A DNA stretch of 64,000 bases from Tissierellia bacterium. Its GTDB lineage: Bacteria > Bacillota > Clostridia > Peptostreptococcales > Acidaminobacteraceae. Shown here in pieces: positions 43,332 to 52,302 of the stretch. How positions within the stretch are numbered: the stretch's first letter is position 1; each line of letters opens with the position of its first letter. Location of the stretch: contig DUPT01000042.1 of the NCBI GenBank assembly GCA_012838225.1, forward strand, positions 43,902 through 107,901, read 5' to 3'. The notes under the pieces are model-generated. The model saw nothing but the letters and a program-made list of their open reading frames with translations. It ran no database searches and was not told the DNA's origin. A program made the position numbers and the translations under genes.

Positions 43332-44105
43332 TCAGTTTTTGTCGAGCCAGCGAAGCGTCAGATAGCAGAGTCCATCACTCAGTAGAAACTCATCATAGCG
43401 GTATTTTGCCAGGTCCTCCGGGCTGTAGAGCTTCGCGATGCCGCCGGTGATGACCCACTGACAGTCCTGATCGATCTCTTGCTCGATTTTCTTAGCCAGC
43501 TCGGTGATGGCGGCCAGCGAGCCATTGACGATGCCCGATTGGATCGAGGTCATGGTATCGTATCCGATCACTTTTTCAGGCTTGGCCGGTGTCATCTTCG
43601 GTAGATGTGGGATCATCAGATGGAGGCTTTTTGCCTGAAAGGCAACGCCCGGCATAATGATGCCGCCTAAAAAGACCTCCGGTCGATCGACCACCGTCAG
43701 CTTGGTGGCTGAGCCCATATCGGCGATGATGGTCGGCTGATCATATTTTCCAAGCGCCCCGTAGGCGGTCGCGATCAGGTCGGCTCCGATCTCTCGCGGC
43801 TCACTCAGGCGGATGTCAAGCTCAGGCACCATCGAGTACTGAAGCTGAAAGTGCTTGGCCTCAGGAAAGACATCCCGCACCACCTCACGCAACAGATTCC
43901 TTAAATAGGGCACGACGCAGCTGGTCGTGACCGCCGTGATCTGAGGATGACCGAACAGATCCAGCACATCCTGAAAATAGTCCCGGTAGCGGGCGTAGCT
44001 CTCCTCTTTGATGGTATCACGCCGATCATCATCGAGCCGGTTGGCACCGTCGTCATAGAGGACGGTCACCAGATTGGAGTTTCCCAGATCGACCGTTAAA
44101 ATCAT
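43332..44105 (-). CDS. coaX: type III pantothenate kinase
   Basis: A 257-residue CoaX-type kinase for the first step of coenzyme A synthesis. The phosphate-binding start MILTVDLGNSN is typical, with IGADLIATAYGALGKY and the second ASKHA block IIADMGSATKLTVVD. GGIIMPGVAFQAKSLHLMIPHLP and VITGGIAKLY follow the family. It is last in the ung-trx-coaX unit, one codon after the thioredoxin-like gene. Confidence 0.95.
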   Translation of the reverse strand: MILTVDLGNSNLVTVLYDDGANRLDDDRRDTIKEESYARYRDYFQDVLDLFGHPQITAVTTSCVVPYLRNLLREVVRDVFPEAKHFQLQYSMVPELDIRLSEPREIGADLIATAYGALGKYDQPTIIADMGSATKLTVVDRPEVFLGGIIMPGVAFQAKSLHLMIPHLPKMTPAKPEKVIGYDTMTSIQSGIVNGSLAAITELAKKIEQEIDQDCQWVITGGIAKLYSPEDLAKYRYDEFLLSDGLCYLTLRWLDKN

Positions 44106-44375
44106 CTACGCCGTCTCCTTGGCCAACACCAGCTCGAGCTGATGAAAATCGATCAGTCTCACCTGGCGGTGGAGCTCCTTATCGCCTCGGCGCAGTACAA
44201 TCGCCGGTACCGTAAAAATCAACAGCTGAGCCGCTTCGGCTAAGTTGTCCTCAATGAATTTGAGTACCATCGGCACCTGATATTCATCGGCCAGGGCCTG
44301 GACTCTGGGACGGCTGGCGGCACAAACACCGCAGTCATTGCCGTAATAATAGGTCAGTTCTAACGTATCTGCCAA
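44106..44375 (-). CDS. thioredoxin-like protein
   Basis: An 89-residue thioredoxin-fold protein with the redox motif YGNDCGVCAASRPRVQAL and the cis-Pro TVPAIVL. Shorter than classical thioredoxin (about 105) and without WCGPC, so it is a specialised member. It overlaps ung by 16 bases and abuts coaX. Partner unknown. Both active-site positions are ordinary Cys codons. Confidence 0.87.
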   Translation of the reverse strand: MADTLELTYYYGNDCGVCAASRPRVQALADEYQVPMVLKFIEDNLAEAAQLLIFTVPAIVLRRGDKELHRQVRLIDFHQLELVLAKETA

Positions 44376-45028
44376 TCGATTGCCTCCCCATAGTGTTCCA
44401 TCAGGAACTGATTGGTTTTGGAAAAGTGACCACAGCCCAAAAAGCCGCGTGAAGCGCTTAAGGGACTGGGGTGGGTTGTCTTTAGTACCAGATGTCTGGT
44501 CGGATCGATCCGGGAGGCCTTCTTGATGGCATTGTTGCCCCAGAGCAAAAAGACCATCGGCTCCGGCCGCTCGGCCAGCTCCGCGATCACCCGATCAGTA
44601 AACTGCTCCCAGCCCAGTCGCTGATGGGAATTGGGCTCGGCCTGACGGACGGTCAGGGTGGCATTTAGCAACAGCACCCCCTGCTTGGCCCAAGAGGTCA
44701 GCTCTCCGTGATCAGGTATCCTCAGCCCCAGATCGCGCTGGAGCTCCTTATAGATGTTTTGCAGCGACGGCGGTATCCTGACGCCTTGCTTGACACTGAA
44801 GCTCAAGCCGTGAGCCTGACCGGGACCGTGATAGGGATCCTGTCCCAGGATGACGACCTTGACATCGTCGTAGTCGGTGTATTTTAGCGCATTGAAAATA
44901 TCATACATCGACGGATAGATATGCTTCGTCTTGTATTCTTGGATGAGGGCTTGTCTCAGCCGCTGATAATAGTCCTTTTTAAATTCATCGGCCAGCCGCT
45001 CTGTCCAACTATTGCCCAGATCTACCAT
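44360..45028 (-). CDS. ung: uracil-DNA glycosylase, family 1
   Basis: A 222-residue repair enzyme that removes uracil from DNA. The water-activating loop is VVILGQDPYHGPGQAHGLSFSV, the uracil-binding Asn is in GVLLLNATLTV, and the minor-groove loop is HPSPLSASRGFLGCGHF. Typical length. First gene of its operon, divergent from the peroxidase gene. Confidence 0.97.
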   Translation of the reverse strand: MVDLGNSWTERLADEFKKDYYQRLRQALIQEYKTKHIYPSMYDIFNALKYTDYDDVKVVILGQDPYHGPGQAHGLSFSVKQGVRIPPSLQNIYKELQRDLGLRIPDHGELTSWAKQGVLLLNATLTVRQAEPNSHQRLGWEQFTDRVIAELAERPEPMVFLLWGNNAIKKASRIDPTRHLVLKTTHPSPLSASRGFLGCGHFSKTNQFLMEHYGEAIDWQIR

Positions 45029-45147
45029 GTTTTACCTCTTTATGACCATTATAAACAAAAGACCTCGCCCGGGTAAAGGCTAATCGCCTGAAAACAACCT
45101 GCCCCGATGGGGTATATCTGTAGCATCAACCCAAGAAAGGATACCTT

Positions 45148-45681
45148 ATGTCGATCTATGATTTTAATGTCGAAAATATGTCGGGCGACAATATCTCGCT
45201 AAACGACTACCGCGATCAGGTCGTCTTGATCGTCAATACCGCCACCCAGTGTGGCTTGACCCCACAATACGAGGGTCTGCAAAAGCTCTATGAAGACTAT
45301 CATGAGCGGGGCTTTGAGATCCTGGACTTTCCGTCCAATCAATTCCTCGAGCAGGCACCGGAGGATAATGAGGGGATCCGAAGCTTTTGTCAGCTAAACT
45401 TCGGGACCGAATATGATCAGTTCTCAAAGATCGATGTCAATGGCGATCAAGCGCATCCGCTGTTCAGCTTCTTAAAGCGCGTCAAGCCGGAGGATAAGCC
45501 CAATGAAGAGACCGAAGGCTTCCTGACGAAGCTAAAGGAGCTCGGTCAGGAGCGTCCGGGCTCAGATATCAAGTGGAACTTCACGAAGTTTTTGATCGAT
45601 CGCCGGGGCAATGTCGTTGAGCGCTATGCACCCAATATCAAGCCCGAAGAGCTGGCTAAGGACATCGAAAAGCTGCTCTAG
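45148..45681 (+). CDS. glutathione peroxidase-type thiol peroxidase
   Basis: A 177-residue peroxidase of the GPx fold. The peroxidatic residue is Cys in NTATQCGLTPQYEGLQ. The second motif reads FPSNQF with Ser instead of the usual Cys, but the resolving Cys of thioredoxin-type GPx is present in RSFCQLNFG. The catalytic WNFTKFLID is intact. It therefore likely uses thioredoxin rather than glutathione. The loop between residues 110 and 130 is slightly long. Single gene with its own terminator. Confidence 0.92.
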   Translation: MSIYDFNVENMSGDNISLNDYRDQVVLIVNTATQCGLTPQYEGLQKLYEDYHERGFEILDFPSNQFLEQAPEDNEGIRSFCQLNFGTEYDQFSKIDVNGDQAHPLFSFLKRVKPEDKPNEETEGFLTKLKELGQERPGSDIKWNFTKFLIDRRGNVVERYAPNIKPEELAKDIEKLL

Positions 45682-45704
45682 AAAAAGCCCTCCGGGGCTT
45701 TTTT
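45682..45704 (+). terminator. intrinsic terminator of the peroxidase gene
   Basis: Stem AAGCCC / GGGCTT with loop TCCG and a T-run, directly after the stop codon. Confidence 0.92.
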
Positions 45705-45714
45705 ACCGCCATCA

Positions 45715-46130
45715 ATAAAAACGCTGATGGAAGAGGCTCGACGCTCTGTCGTGTTGACTTTAAATACCACTTTGATTAAAACATACTATGAAATAGGAAA
45801 GACGATGGTTGAAGATGAGCAAGTGACATATAGAGCGCGCTGAATACGGAAAAATTCAACGGAACAATTGTCAACAGATCTAACCAAATAGTTTGGACGT
45901 GGATTTTTCACGTTCTAATAATTTCAATATGAGGCGATTTTATCTGGCATACCCAAAAATCCAGACACTGTCTGGAAAATTGACATGGTCTCATTATTGT
46001 GAACTATTAGGTATTGAAGATGATAATAAAAGAAGCCGAAGATTCTGGCTGGTCAGTAAGAGAGTTGAAAAGACAAAGCAAAAGTTTTGGAATTAGCTCT
46101 TACGGGAAATGAAATTGGTACTCCTTAAGA
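45715..46130 (+). pseudogene. remnant of a DUF1016 (YhcG-type PDDEXK) nuclease gene
   Basis: Conserved DUF1016 phrases appear in order but in different frames: ARRSVVLTLNTTLIKTYYEIGKTMVEDEQ, then ERAEYGK, then QLSTDLTK-stop-FGRGF, then FNMRRFYLAYPKIQTLSGKLTWSHYCELLGI, then EDSGWSVRELKRQ. At least three frame changes and internal stops break the gene, and the C-terminal nuclease domain is absent. Composition is clearly more AT-rich than flanking genes, which fits transferred DNA. YhcG-type proteins are linked to mobile and defence islands. Confidence 0.82.
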
Positions 46131-46194
46131 CTTGCTCAAAGATCCTTGTGAACTTGACACATATAAGTGGACAAAAAATAAAAGATATAAATAC

Positions 46195-46232
46195 CCAAAA
46201 GCCAGCAACTGCAATGAGTTGCTGGCTTTTGG
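46195..46232. terminator. perfect 16-bp inverted repeat, terminator-like
   Basis: Two 16-base arms, the left from CCAAAAGCC and the right ending GGCTTTTGG, pair perfectly around loop GCAATG. A/T runs flank the GC-rich core, so it may terminate in both directions. It separates the DUF1016 and RhuM remnants. Confidence 0.75.
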
Positions 46233-46249
46233 CGTGTGATAACTCATAA

Positions 46250-46333
46250 AGTCAGGATGCTCGAGCGAAAGAGCGGTTAGATCGTATACGTGATATTCGT
46301 TCTTCTGAAAAAATCATGTATCGTCTGATTTTA
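46250..46333 (+). pseudogene. fragment of a RhuM-family gene
   Basis: The plus strand reads DARAKERLDRIRDIRSSEKIMYRLIL. This resembles the RhuM/virulence-protein segment that normally continues RIRDIRLSERRFYQKITDIYA. Only about 25 residues remain, with no start, so this is a relic. Confidence 0.55.
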
Positions 46334-46406
46334 TGCCCCCCTTCGGAAAGAATCCTCATCGACTAGGCTTGGATCGTCGGACGGTGAAAGATTTGAAGAC
46401 GGATAA

Positions 46407-46491
46407 GCCGATCCCCCGAGCCGCTGATAGCGATTCGGGGGATCGGCATTTCTTTTCTTCTCTCTTCTCTCTTTTTCTTTCTCTTTTTCTT
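46407..46491 (+). other. GC-rich hairpin followed by 43-base pure pyrimidine tract
   Basis: Stem GCCGATCCCCCGA (46407-46419) / TCGGGGGATCGGC (46435-46447), 13 bp, then an A and 43 consecutive C/T bases (46449-46491). It could terminate plus-strand transcription, though no intact plus gene precedes it. For the minus operon ending at 46505 it forms a purine run followed by a hairpin without a U-tract. Confidence 0.6.
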
Positions 46492-46504
46492 GATCGTTTG
46501 TTAT

Positions 46505-49500
46505 CTATTTTCCCGGTACCGCCAGGATCGGTCGGCCCGAGGCTGTCGGATACACCTCATCACGATAGAGCTGGACATCGCCGTTTAGCGGCCAGTACAT
46601 CGTTTCACCGTCGCGATGATGGATGCCCCGATAGTTCGGATTGAACTGCGAGATATCCTCCAGGATCGACTGGCGGGTGATCTTTTGATTACTCGAATCA
46701 AAGGTGTGCATCATGGCCTTGAACATATCGAAGTTCGTCATACCGAGGATCGGCTTCGAGACGGCTCTTAGCGGTTGGATCCGTCGATCCGTACTGGTGA
46801 CAAAGCCCTCCGACTCGCTTAAGGAAGCCGCCGGCAAGATGACATCGGCCCGCTTGGCTGTCTCGCTCATATGAGTCGTCTGGACGGCCAGGAACTGCAG
46901 CTTGTCGATCGCCTCGGGCGGCAGCTCCTCACCAAAGGAGATGAGTCCTTTGATCTCGCCGTTCATGATCAGCTCAAGCTCGTCTCGTTGATCGAGTGCC
47001 AGGCCCATATCATTGATGCCTTGGCCGTTGAGATGCTCCTTCAGCTGCAGGATGCCGCTGCGGGGCGAACCGATATGACCGCTGAGGATCGCGATATCGA
47101 CTGACAGGATCTGCTCAGGCAGACTGGTCCGCTCCTTATCAAAGACGATGATGGCCTTTTTGGCAGCCACGATCCGCTCGGCCAACGCCTTGGCTTCATT
47201 CGATGGTGTGACATGGCTCAGATCGGCCTGCAGCTCATAGAAGCCCTCGGCCCTCTCATCCGGCTTCAGATCGATCACGGCCTTGGTCAGTTGACGCAGG
47301 AAGGCGGTCTGGTCATCGACCAGGTGGGACTCCTCAGCCCAATCATCAAGCTTAGTCGGCTTGGTATTGATCGTGACCAGCTTCGCTCCGGCATCGACAG
47401 CGCTTTTGATCTTTAGGCCGGCGATGGTATAGTCACTAAAGATATCGCCTCCGATTGCCAGGATCAATTCCGTCCGCTCCAGTTCGGAGAAACGGACCGT
47501 CGAGGCATCACAGCCCAGGGTCTTTAGCAGACCCGAGGGACGATAGCCCAGCGAGAAGAAGTGCTTGGTCTTGAGGACATCATGAGCCAGCTTCTTCGCC
47601 AGGAAGATCTCTTCATTGGTATAGCGATCACTGATCGTGATGCCCAGCGTATTCGAGCCATGGATCAACTGGCCTGACTGAGCCTTACGTCCGATATAGA
47701 GCAGAGCCTCTTCAAACGAGGCTTCGACATGCCCGCCGTTTTTTCGAATGAGAGGCTTTGTGATCCGCTCTTTAGGATGATAGCTTTCAAAGTCAAACCG
47801 CCCCTTCTGGCACAGCAGCCCGCCGCTGGTCGCATCCTGATGGACCGGTTGGGTCCGCAGGATCAGGTCGCCCTTGGTCTCGACCTTCAGCGTACAACCG
47901 ACCCCACAGCCAAAGCAGGCCGATTCGGTCACGACCGGATCGAGCGGCACCTGTTTATGGATCGGTCGCTTCTCCTGCAGGGCACCGACCGGACAGACCG
48001 AGATACACTGACCGCAGCTGATACACGACGTATCGCTCAGATGGCGCTGCATGGCCGGCATCATGGCCGTACCAAAGCCCCGATCGACCAGACCCAGGGC
48101 GCCGTTATCCATCACCTCATCACAGATGCGGACGCACATGCCGCACAGGATGCATTTGTTCGGATCATAGATGATCGACGGATGCTCGTCTCGAAGCGGC
48201 AGCTTCACCTTCTCGCCAAACAGTCTTTCCGGTCGGACCGGGAACTCGTTCGTGCGGGTGAACAGGTCGCACTCATGGTAGTCCATACAGCCGCATTCCA
48301 AGCAGCGGTTGCCCTCGTACTCGGTCGTTTCAGGCGTAAAGCCGGCAACGACTTCTTCAAAGTTGGTGATCCGGACCTCGGGCGGCATATGCGGCATCGG
48401 TCCCTTGGGCAGATCCAGGACCTCACCCAGGTCTTCTTTTTTGACATGGGTCTGAGTGACGAAATAGGGCTGCTTGATCGGCTTGATATCCCCTTTGAGG
48501 TAGCTGTCCATCACCCCGGCCGCCCGCTTGCCATCGGCGATCGCCTGAATAGCGATCTTTTCTCCGATGGCCACCGCATCCCCGCCGGCAAAGACACCGG
48601 GCAGGTTGGTTTGGAAGGTCGTCGGGTCGACCACGATATCGCCCTTCGGCGAGGTATTGACACCGGTCAGGCCGGCCGACACGGTCTGTTGACCGATGCT
48701 GACGATGACACTATCGACATCGAGCAGCTCAAACTCGCCCGGGATCGGCTCGACGCTCGCTCGCTGACCGTTTTTTGCCGGGATCGGCCGCATGCGCTGA
48801 AACTTCACCTGCTTGACCCAGCCGCCATCACCGATGAACTCGACCGGACTCAACAGATATCTGAACTCGACGCCCTCTTCTTCAGCTTCTTCGATCTCGA
48901 CATCGACCGCCGGCAATTCATCTCTTGTCCGGCGATAGATCAGATAGACCTTTTTAGCGCCCAAGCGGATCGAGGTCCGCGCGGTATCCATGGCCGTATT
49001 GCCGCCGCCGATGACGGCGATGGTATTGCCGGTCCGGATGGGCCGATTGATGGCGAAGTTCGTCAGAAAACGGATCCCGCCAAAGACCCCCTCCAGATCC
49101 TCGCCCGGAACATTGGTCTTCATCGTGCCCCAAGCTCCAATGGCGAGGTAGACTGCATCAAAATTATCCCTCAGATACTGCAGCGTGATATCGGTCCCGA
49201 GGCGGGTGTTGTTCTCCATCTCGACGCCCATCCGCCGGATCATCTCGATCTCGGCGTGGAGGACATCCTTTGGCAGACGATACATCGGGATGCCGTAGTG
49301 GAGCATGCCGCCAAACTCCGAGTTGGCCTCATAGATCTTGACCCGGTGGCCCTGCTGACGCAGAAAATAAGCGGCACTCAGCCCACTCGGCCCACCGCCC
49401 ACGATGGCGACGCTTTTCCCGGTATCGGGCTTGATCGGCGGCATATAGGGCTCGGGACTGGCCAGATCCATATCGGCCACAAACCGTTTGATCCAAGCGA

Positions 49501-49996
49501 TCTGGATCGCACCCTCGAGGAGTCCTCGGCGACAAGCCGTTTGACAAGGATGAGGACAGACCCGGCCGATACTGGCCGGCAGCGGCAGATCCTGTTTGAT
49601 CAGCTTGAGGGCTTCGCGGAATTGGCCGTTGCCGCTGAGACCGACATAGCCCTGGATATCCACCTGATCAGGACAGCCCAGGGTACACGGCGCTTTACAA
49701 TCCCCCGTGTGATTGCTCAGCAGCAGCTCCAGCGTCGTCTTACGCGACTCGATGGCCTTGGGCGAATTGGTATCGATGACCATATTGTCGGCCGCTTGGG
49801 TCGAGCAGGCCCGAACCAAACGGGGCATCCCCTCGACCTCGACCACGCACAGACCGCAGGAGGCGTAGTTTCTCAGTTTTTCATCGTGACATAAGGTGGG
49901 GATATCGATCCCGTTCAAGCCGGCGGCTTCCTTGATAGTCACACCGGCCGGAACGACCACCTCACGTCCGTTTATATTTAAGCGAATGTTTGCCAT
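46505..49996 (-). CDS. large flavin/Fe-S subunit: ferredoxin-GltD-like-ferredoxin-molybdopterin-like fusion (Stn/HydA-type)
   Basis: About 1163 residues. In order: a 2Fe-2S ferredoxin domain (CHDEKLRNYASCGLCVVEV), a His-Cys-type cluster region (NHTGDCKAPCTLGCPDQ), a GltD-like FAD/NAD(P)H oxidoreductase domain (VAIVGGGPSGLSAAYFLR and IAVIGGGNTAMDTARTSIRLGA), two 4Fe-4S clusters (CILCGMCVRIC, CISCGQCISVCPVGA), and an FdhA/NuoG-like molybdopterin domain (CFGCGVGCTL, GLLCQKGRFDFESYHP). The usual Cys/Sec Mo ligand region is replaced by FFSLGYRPSG, so the domain is probably inactive. I chose ATG 49996 with GGAGGG upstream. Likely function is NADPH/NADH/ferredoxin electron bifurcation. Confidence 0.85.
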   Translation of the reverse strand: MANIRLNINGREVVVPAGVTIKEAAGLNGIDIPTLCHDEKLRNYASCGLCVVEVEGMPRLVRACSTQAADNMVIDTNSPKAIESRKTTLELLLSNHTGDCKAPCTLGCPDQVDIQGYVGLSGNGQFREALKLIKQDLPLPASIGRVCPHPCQTACRRGLLEGAIQIAWIKRFVADMDLASPEPYMPPIKPDTGKSVAIVGGGPSGLSAAYFLRQQGHRVKIYEANSEFGGMLHYGIPMYRLPKDVLHAEIEMIRRMGVEMENNTRLGTDITLQYLRDNFDAVYLAIGAWGTMKTNVPGEDLEGVFGGIRFLTNFAINRPIRTGNTIAVIGGGNTAMDTARTSIRLGAKKVYLIYRRTRDELPAVDVEIEEAEEEGVEFRYLLSPVEFIGDGGWVKQVKFQRMRPIPAKNGQRASVEPIPGEFELLDVDSVIVSIGQQTVSAGLTGVNTSPKGDIVVDPTTFQTNLPGVFAGGDAVAIGEKIAIQAIADGKRAAGVMDSYLKGDIKPIKQPYFVTQTHVKKEDLGEVLDLPKGPMPHMPPEVRITNFEEVVAGFTPETTEYEGNRCLECGCMDYHECDLFTRTNEFPVRPERLFGEKVKLPLRDEHPSIIYDPNKCILCGMCVRICDEVMDNGALGLVDRGFGTAMMPAMQRHLSDTSCISCGQCISVCPVGALQEKRPIHKQVPLDPVVTESACFGCGVGCTLKVETKGDLILRTQPVHQDATSGGLLCQKGRFDFESYHPKERITKPLIRKNGGHVEASFEEALLYIGRKAQSGQLIHGSNTLGITISDRYTNEEIFLAKKLAHDVLKTKHFFSLGYRPSGLLKTLGCDASTVRFSELERTELILAIGGDIFSDYTIAGLKIKSAVDAGAKLVTINTKPTKLDDWAEESHLVDDQTAFLRQLTKAVIDLKPDERAEGFYELQADLSHVTPSNEAKALAERIVAAKKAIIVFDKERTSLPEQILSVDIAILSGHIGSPRSGILQLKEHLNGQGINDMGLALDQRDELELIMNGEIKGLISFGEELPPEAIDKLQFLAVQTTHMSETAKRADVILPAASLSESEGFVTSTDRRIQPLRAVSKPILGMTNFDMFKAMMHTFDSSNQKITRQSILEDISQFNPNYRGIHHRDGETMYWPLNGDVQLYRDEVYPTASGRPILAVPGK

Positions 49997-50004
49997 GGTC
50001 CCTC

Positions 50005-51690
50005 CTAGTTCACCGTGATCGCTTCGAATCGGCACCGGCTATAGCAGGCGCCGCATTTGATACAGAGCGACTGATCGATCGAGTGCTTTTCTTTAAGTAT
50101 GCCGGTGATGGCATCGGCCGGGCAGGCCTTGGCACAGACCGTGCAGCCGATACATTGATCGTTGATGGTATATGTCAACAGCTCCGCACACTGCTTGGCC
50201 GGACATTTCTTGTCGTGGATATGGGCCTCATATTCGTCCCGGAAGTATCGGATCGTCGTCAGCACCGGATTGGGCGCGGTCTGACCGAGGCCGCAGAGTG
50301 AGCCCTCCTTGATCTTATAGCACAGCTCCTCCAACAGCTCGATATCGTCTGGTCGACCCTTGCCCTTGGTGATCCGATCGAGGATCTCCAGCATCCGCTT
50401 GGTGCCGATCCGACAATAGGTACACTTGCCGCAGGACTCATTGCAGGTGAAGTTTAGGAAGAAGCGGGCCATCTCCACCATACAGGTGGTATCATCCATC
50501 ACGACCATCCCGCCCGAGCCTACGATGGCACCGGTCTGGGTGATATGCTCATAGTCGACCGGCGTATCCAATAGCTCCTTTGGGATACAGCCACCCGAGG
50601 GCCCACCCATCTGGACCGCTTTAAACTCGCGATCATCGACGATACCGCCGCCGATATCATAGATGACATGGCGCAGCGGGACGCCCATCGGCACCTCGAC
50701 CAGTCCGCCCTTTTTGACCTTACCGGTCAGGGCGAACACCTTCGTGCCGGCCGATCGATCCGTGCCGTAGCGGGTGAAGGCCTCGGCGCCGTGGCGAACG
50801 ATATACGGGATATTGGCCAGGGTCTCGACATTATTGATATTGGTGGGCTGACCGAAATAGCCCTTTTGAGCCGGGAAGGGCGGCTTTAGTCTGGGCATCC
50901 CCCGCTCCCCCTCGAGCGAGGCGATCAGCGCCGTCTCTTCGCCGCAGACAAAGGCCCCGGCGCCGGCTTTGATGCGAAGACTCACCTGATCTAGCAGGCC
51001 GTGCTCTTTGGCTTGATCGATCGCCAGCTGCATCCGGTGGATAGCCAGCGGGTATTCGGCCCGGATATAGAAGATGCCTTCATTGGCTCCGATGACTCGA
51101 GCGCCGATCAGCATGCCTTCGATCACAGCATGCGGGTCCCCCTCCATGATCGAGCGGTCCATGAATGCTCCCGGGTCTCCCTCGTCGGCATTACAGACCA
51201 TGGTCTTGGGCCGGCCCGGCGAATTCATCGCGGCATTTAGCTTGAACCAGGTGGGGAAACCGGCTCCGCCTCGACCTCTGAGGCCGCTTTGCTTGATGAT
51301 CTCGATCACCTCGGCCGGCTCCATTTCTTGGCAGGCTTCATAGGCCGAGTAGCCACCGATCGCCAGATAGTCCTCGATCTTTTCGGGATTGATCACACCG
51401 CAGTTGCGCAGTACGATCCGCTGTTGACCCTCGAGGATGGTGGTATCTTCAGCCTGGATCAGTAGATCGGATTCGGCCAGATCCTCAAGGATCTGCTCCA
51501 CCTGATCGGGCTGGACATGGACGAAGCGATACATTTGATCGTCGTCATAGACATCGACGATCGGTTCGAGATGACACATCCCGACACAACCGGTAAGCTC
51601 CACCGGCTTATGTAGCGCTTGGAATCGATCGATCACCTTTTGAGCGCCGGCGGCGTATCCGCAGCTGCCGGCTCCGACAACGATTCTCAT
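50005..51690 (-). CDS. NuoF/HydB-type NADH-binding flavoprotein subunit
   Basis: A 561-residue subunit: N-terminal thioredoxin-like 2Fe-2S domain (AGSCGYAAGAQ, TGCVGMCHLEP), FMN and NADH site (LRGRGGAGFPTWFK, VCNADEGDPGAFMDRSIMEGDPHAVIEGM, ICGEETALI-like AFVCGEETALIASLEGERG), a 4Fe-4S site (ESCGKCTYCRIGTKRM), and a C-terminal two-cluster ferredoxin (CIGCTVCAKACP, CIKCGACYSRC). This is the layout of HydB in electron-bifurcating complexes. It sits between NuoE and the GltD-fusion subunit with eight-base gaps. Confidence 0.94.
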   Translation of the reverse strand: MRIVVGAGSCGYAAGAQKVIDRFQALHKPVELTGCVGMCHLEPIVDVYDDDQMYRFVHVQPDQVEQILEDLAESDLLIQAEDTTILEGQQRIVLRNCGVINPEKIEDYLAIGGYSAYEACQEMEPAEVIEIIKQSGLRGRGGAGFPTWFKLNAAMNSPGRPKTMVCNADEGDPGAFMDRSIMEGDPHAVIEGMLIGARVIGANEGIFYIRAEYPLAIHRMQLAIDQAKEHGLLDQVSLRIKAGAGAFVCGEETALIASLEGERGMPRLKPPFPAQKGYFGQPTNINNVETLANIPYIVRHGAEAFTRYGTDRSAGTKVFALTGKVKKGGLVEVPMGVPLRHVIYDIGGGIVDDREFKAVQMGGPSGGCIPKELLDTPVDYEHITQTGAIVGSGGMVVMDDTTCMVEMARFFLNFTCNESCGKCTYCRIGTKRMLEILDRITKGKGRPDDIELLEELCYKIKEGSLCGLGQTAPNPVLTTIRYFRDEYEAHIHDKKCPAKQCAELLTYTINDQCIGCTVCAKACPADAITGILKEKHSIDQSLCIKCGACYSRCRFEAITVN

Positions 51691-52188
51691 CTAGCCCTCC
51701 CTTCTGAGTGAGCGAAGGATCGCCTTGGTATTATCCGGCGTCAGCTTGGCATGAGTTTCACTGCCGATCATCATGACCGGTGCCAGGGAGCAGCAACCCA
51801 GACAAGCCACGATCGAGAGGGTGAACAGACCATCCTCGGTCGTCTCACCGTTTTCGATGCCCAGCTCATCCTTGATGGCATCCTCGATCAGGTTGGCGCC
51901 ATTGACATGGCAGGCCGTTCCCTGACACAGGCTGATCAGATGTTTGCCGACCGGCTCCATCCGAAACTGAGCATAGAAGGTGGCCACGCCAAATAGCTTG
52001 GATTCGTCGATCCCGGTCTCCCGGGCGATCCGGCTTAAGGCCGGACGGGGCAGGTAGCCGTAGAGCTCCTGCGTCTTTTGTAGCAGCGGTATTGAATTGC
52101 CCGGTTGATCCTTGTATGTAAGTAGCACTTCATCGAGTAGGCTCAGATCGATCGGATCGAGCGAATGATTCTCACAAGCACAAGTCAT
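51691..52188 (-). CDS. NuoE/HydC-type 2Fe-2S subunit
   Basis: A 165-residue thioredoxin-like 2Fe-2S protein. The four cluster cysteines are in CQGTACHVNGA and VACLGCCSLAPVMMIG. The N-terminal part has VLLTYKDQPGNSIPLLQKTQELYGYLP and FGVATFYAQFRMEP. First gene of the three-subunit complex, with AAAGGAG before its ATG; one base separates its stop from the next start. Confidence 0.94.
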   Translation of the reverse strand: MTCACENHSLDPIDLSLLDEVLLTYKDQPGNSIPLLQKTQELYGYLPRPALSRIARETGIDESKLFGVATFYAQFRMEPVGKHLISLCQGTACHVNGANLIEDAIKDELGIENGETTEDGLFTLSIVACLGCCSLAPVMMIGSETHAKLTPDNTKAILRSLRREG

Positions 52189-52252
52189 ACTGCACTCCTT
52201 TGATTATTGTCTTTCTCTATATGATAAACTATTTCTATCAAAGAAGGAAGCT

Positions 52253-52287
52253 AAAAAAGACGATGAGTCAATTTTCATCGTCTTTTT
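52253..52287. terminator. terminator between selenoprotein operon and NuoE promoter region
   Basis: Stem AAAGACGATGA / TCATCGTCTTT, eight-base loop, A-run on the left and T-run on the right. On the minus strand it follows the glutaredoxin-like gene by about 16 bases. Confidence 0.9.
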
Positions 52288-52302
52288 CGTTATTTTTGAT
52301 GA

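Noticed and set aside
45148..45681. Selenocysteine in the glutathione-peroxidase-type protein or the thioredoxin-like protein at 44106
   Set aside because: Both have ordinary Cys codons at the active site.
45715..46130. An intact 67-residue gene at 45893-46096
   Set aside because: It is only one frame segment of a DUF1016 gene whose other parts continue in different frames on both sides.
47729..49894. A 721-codon open frame on the plus strand opposite the large flavin subunit
   Set aside because: It is exactly antisense to a gene with many verified motifs, has no ribosome site or family features, and results from codon bias of the minus strand.
46505..49996. Active formate dehydrogenase catalytic subunit
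   Set aside because: The molybdopterin-like domain lacks the Cys or Sec ligand and the adjoining His; an insertion of a GltD-like domain points to a transhydrogenase-type subunit.
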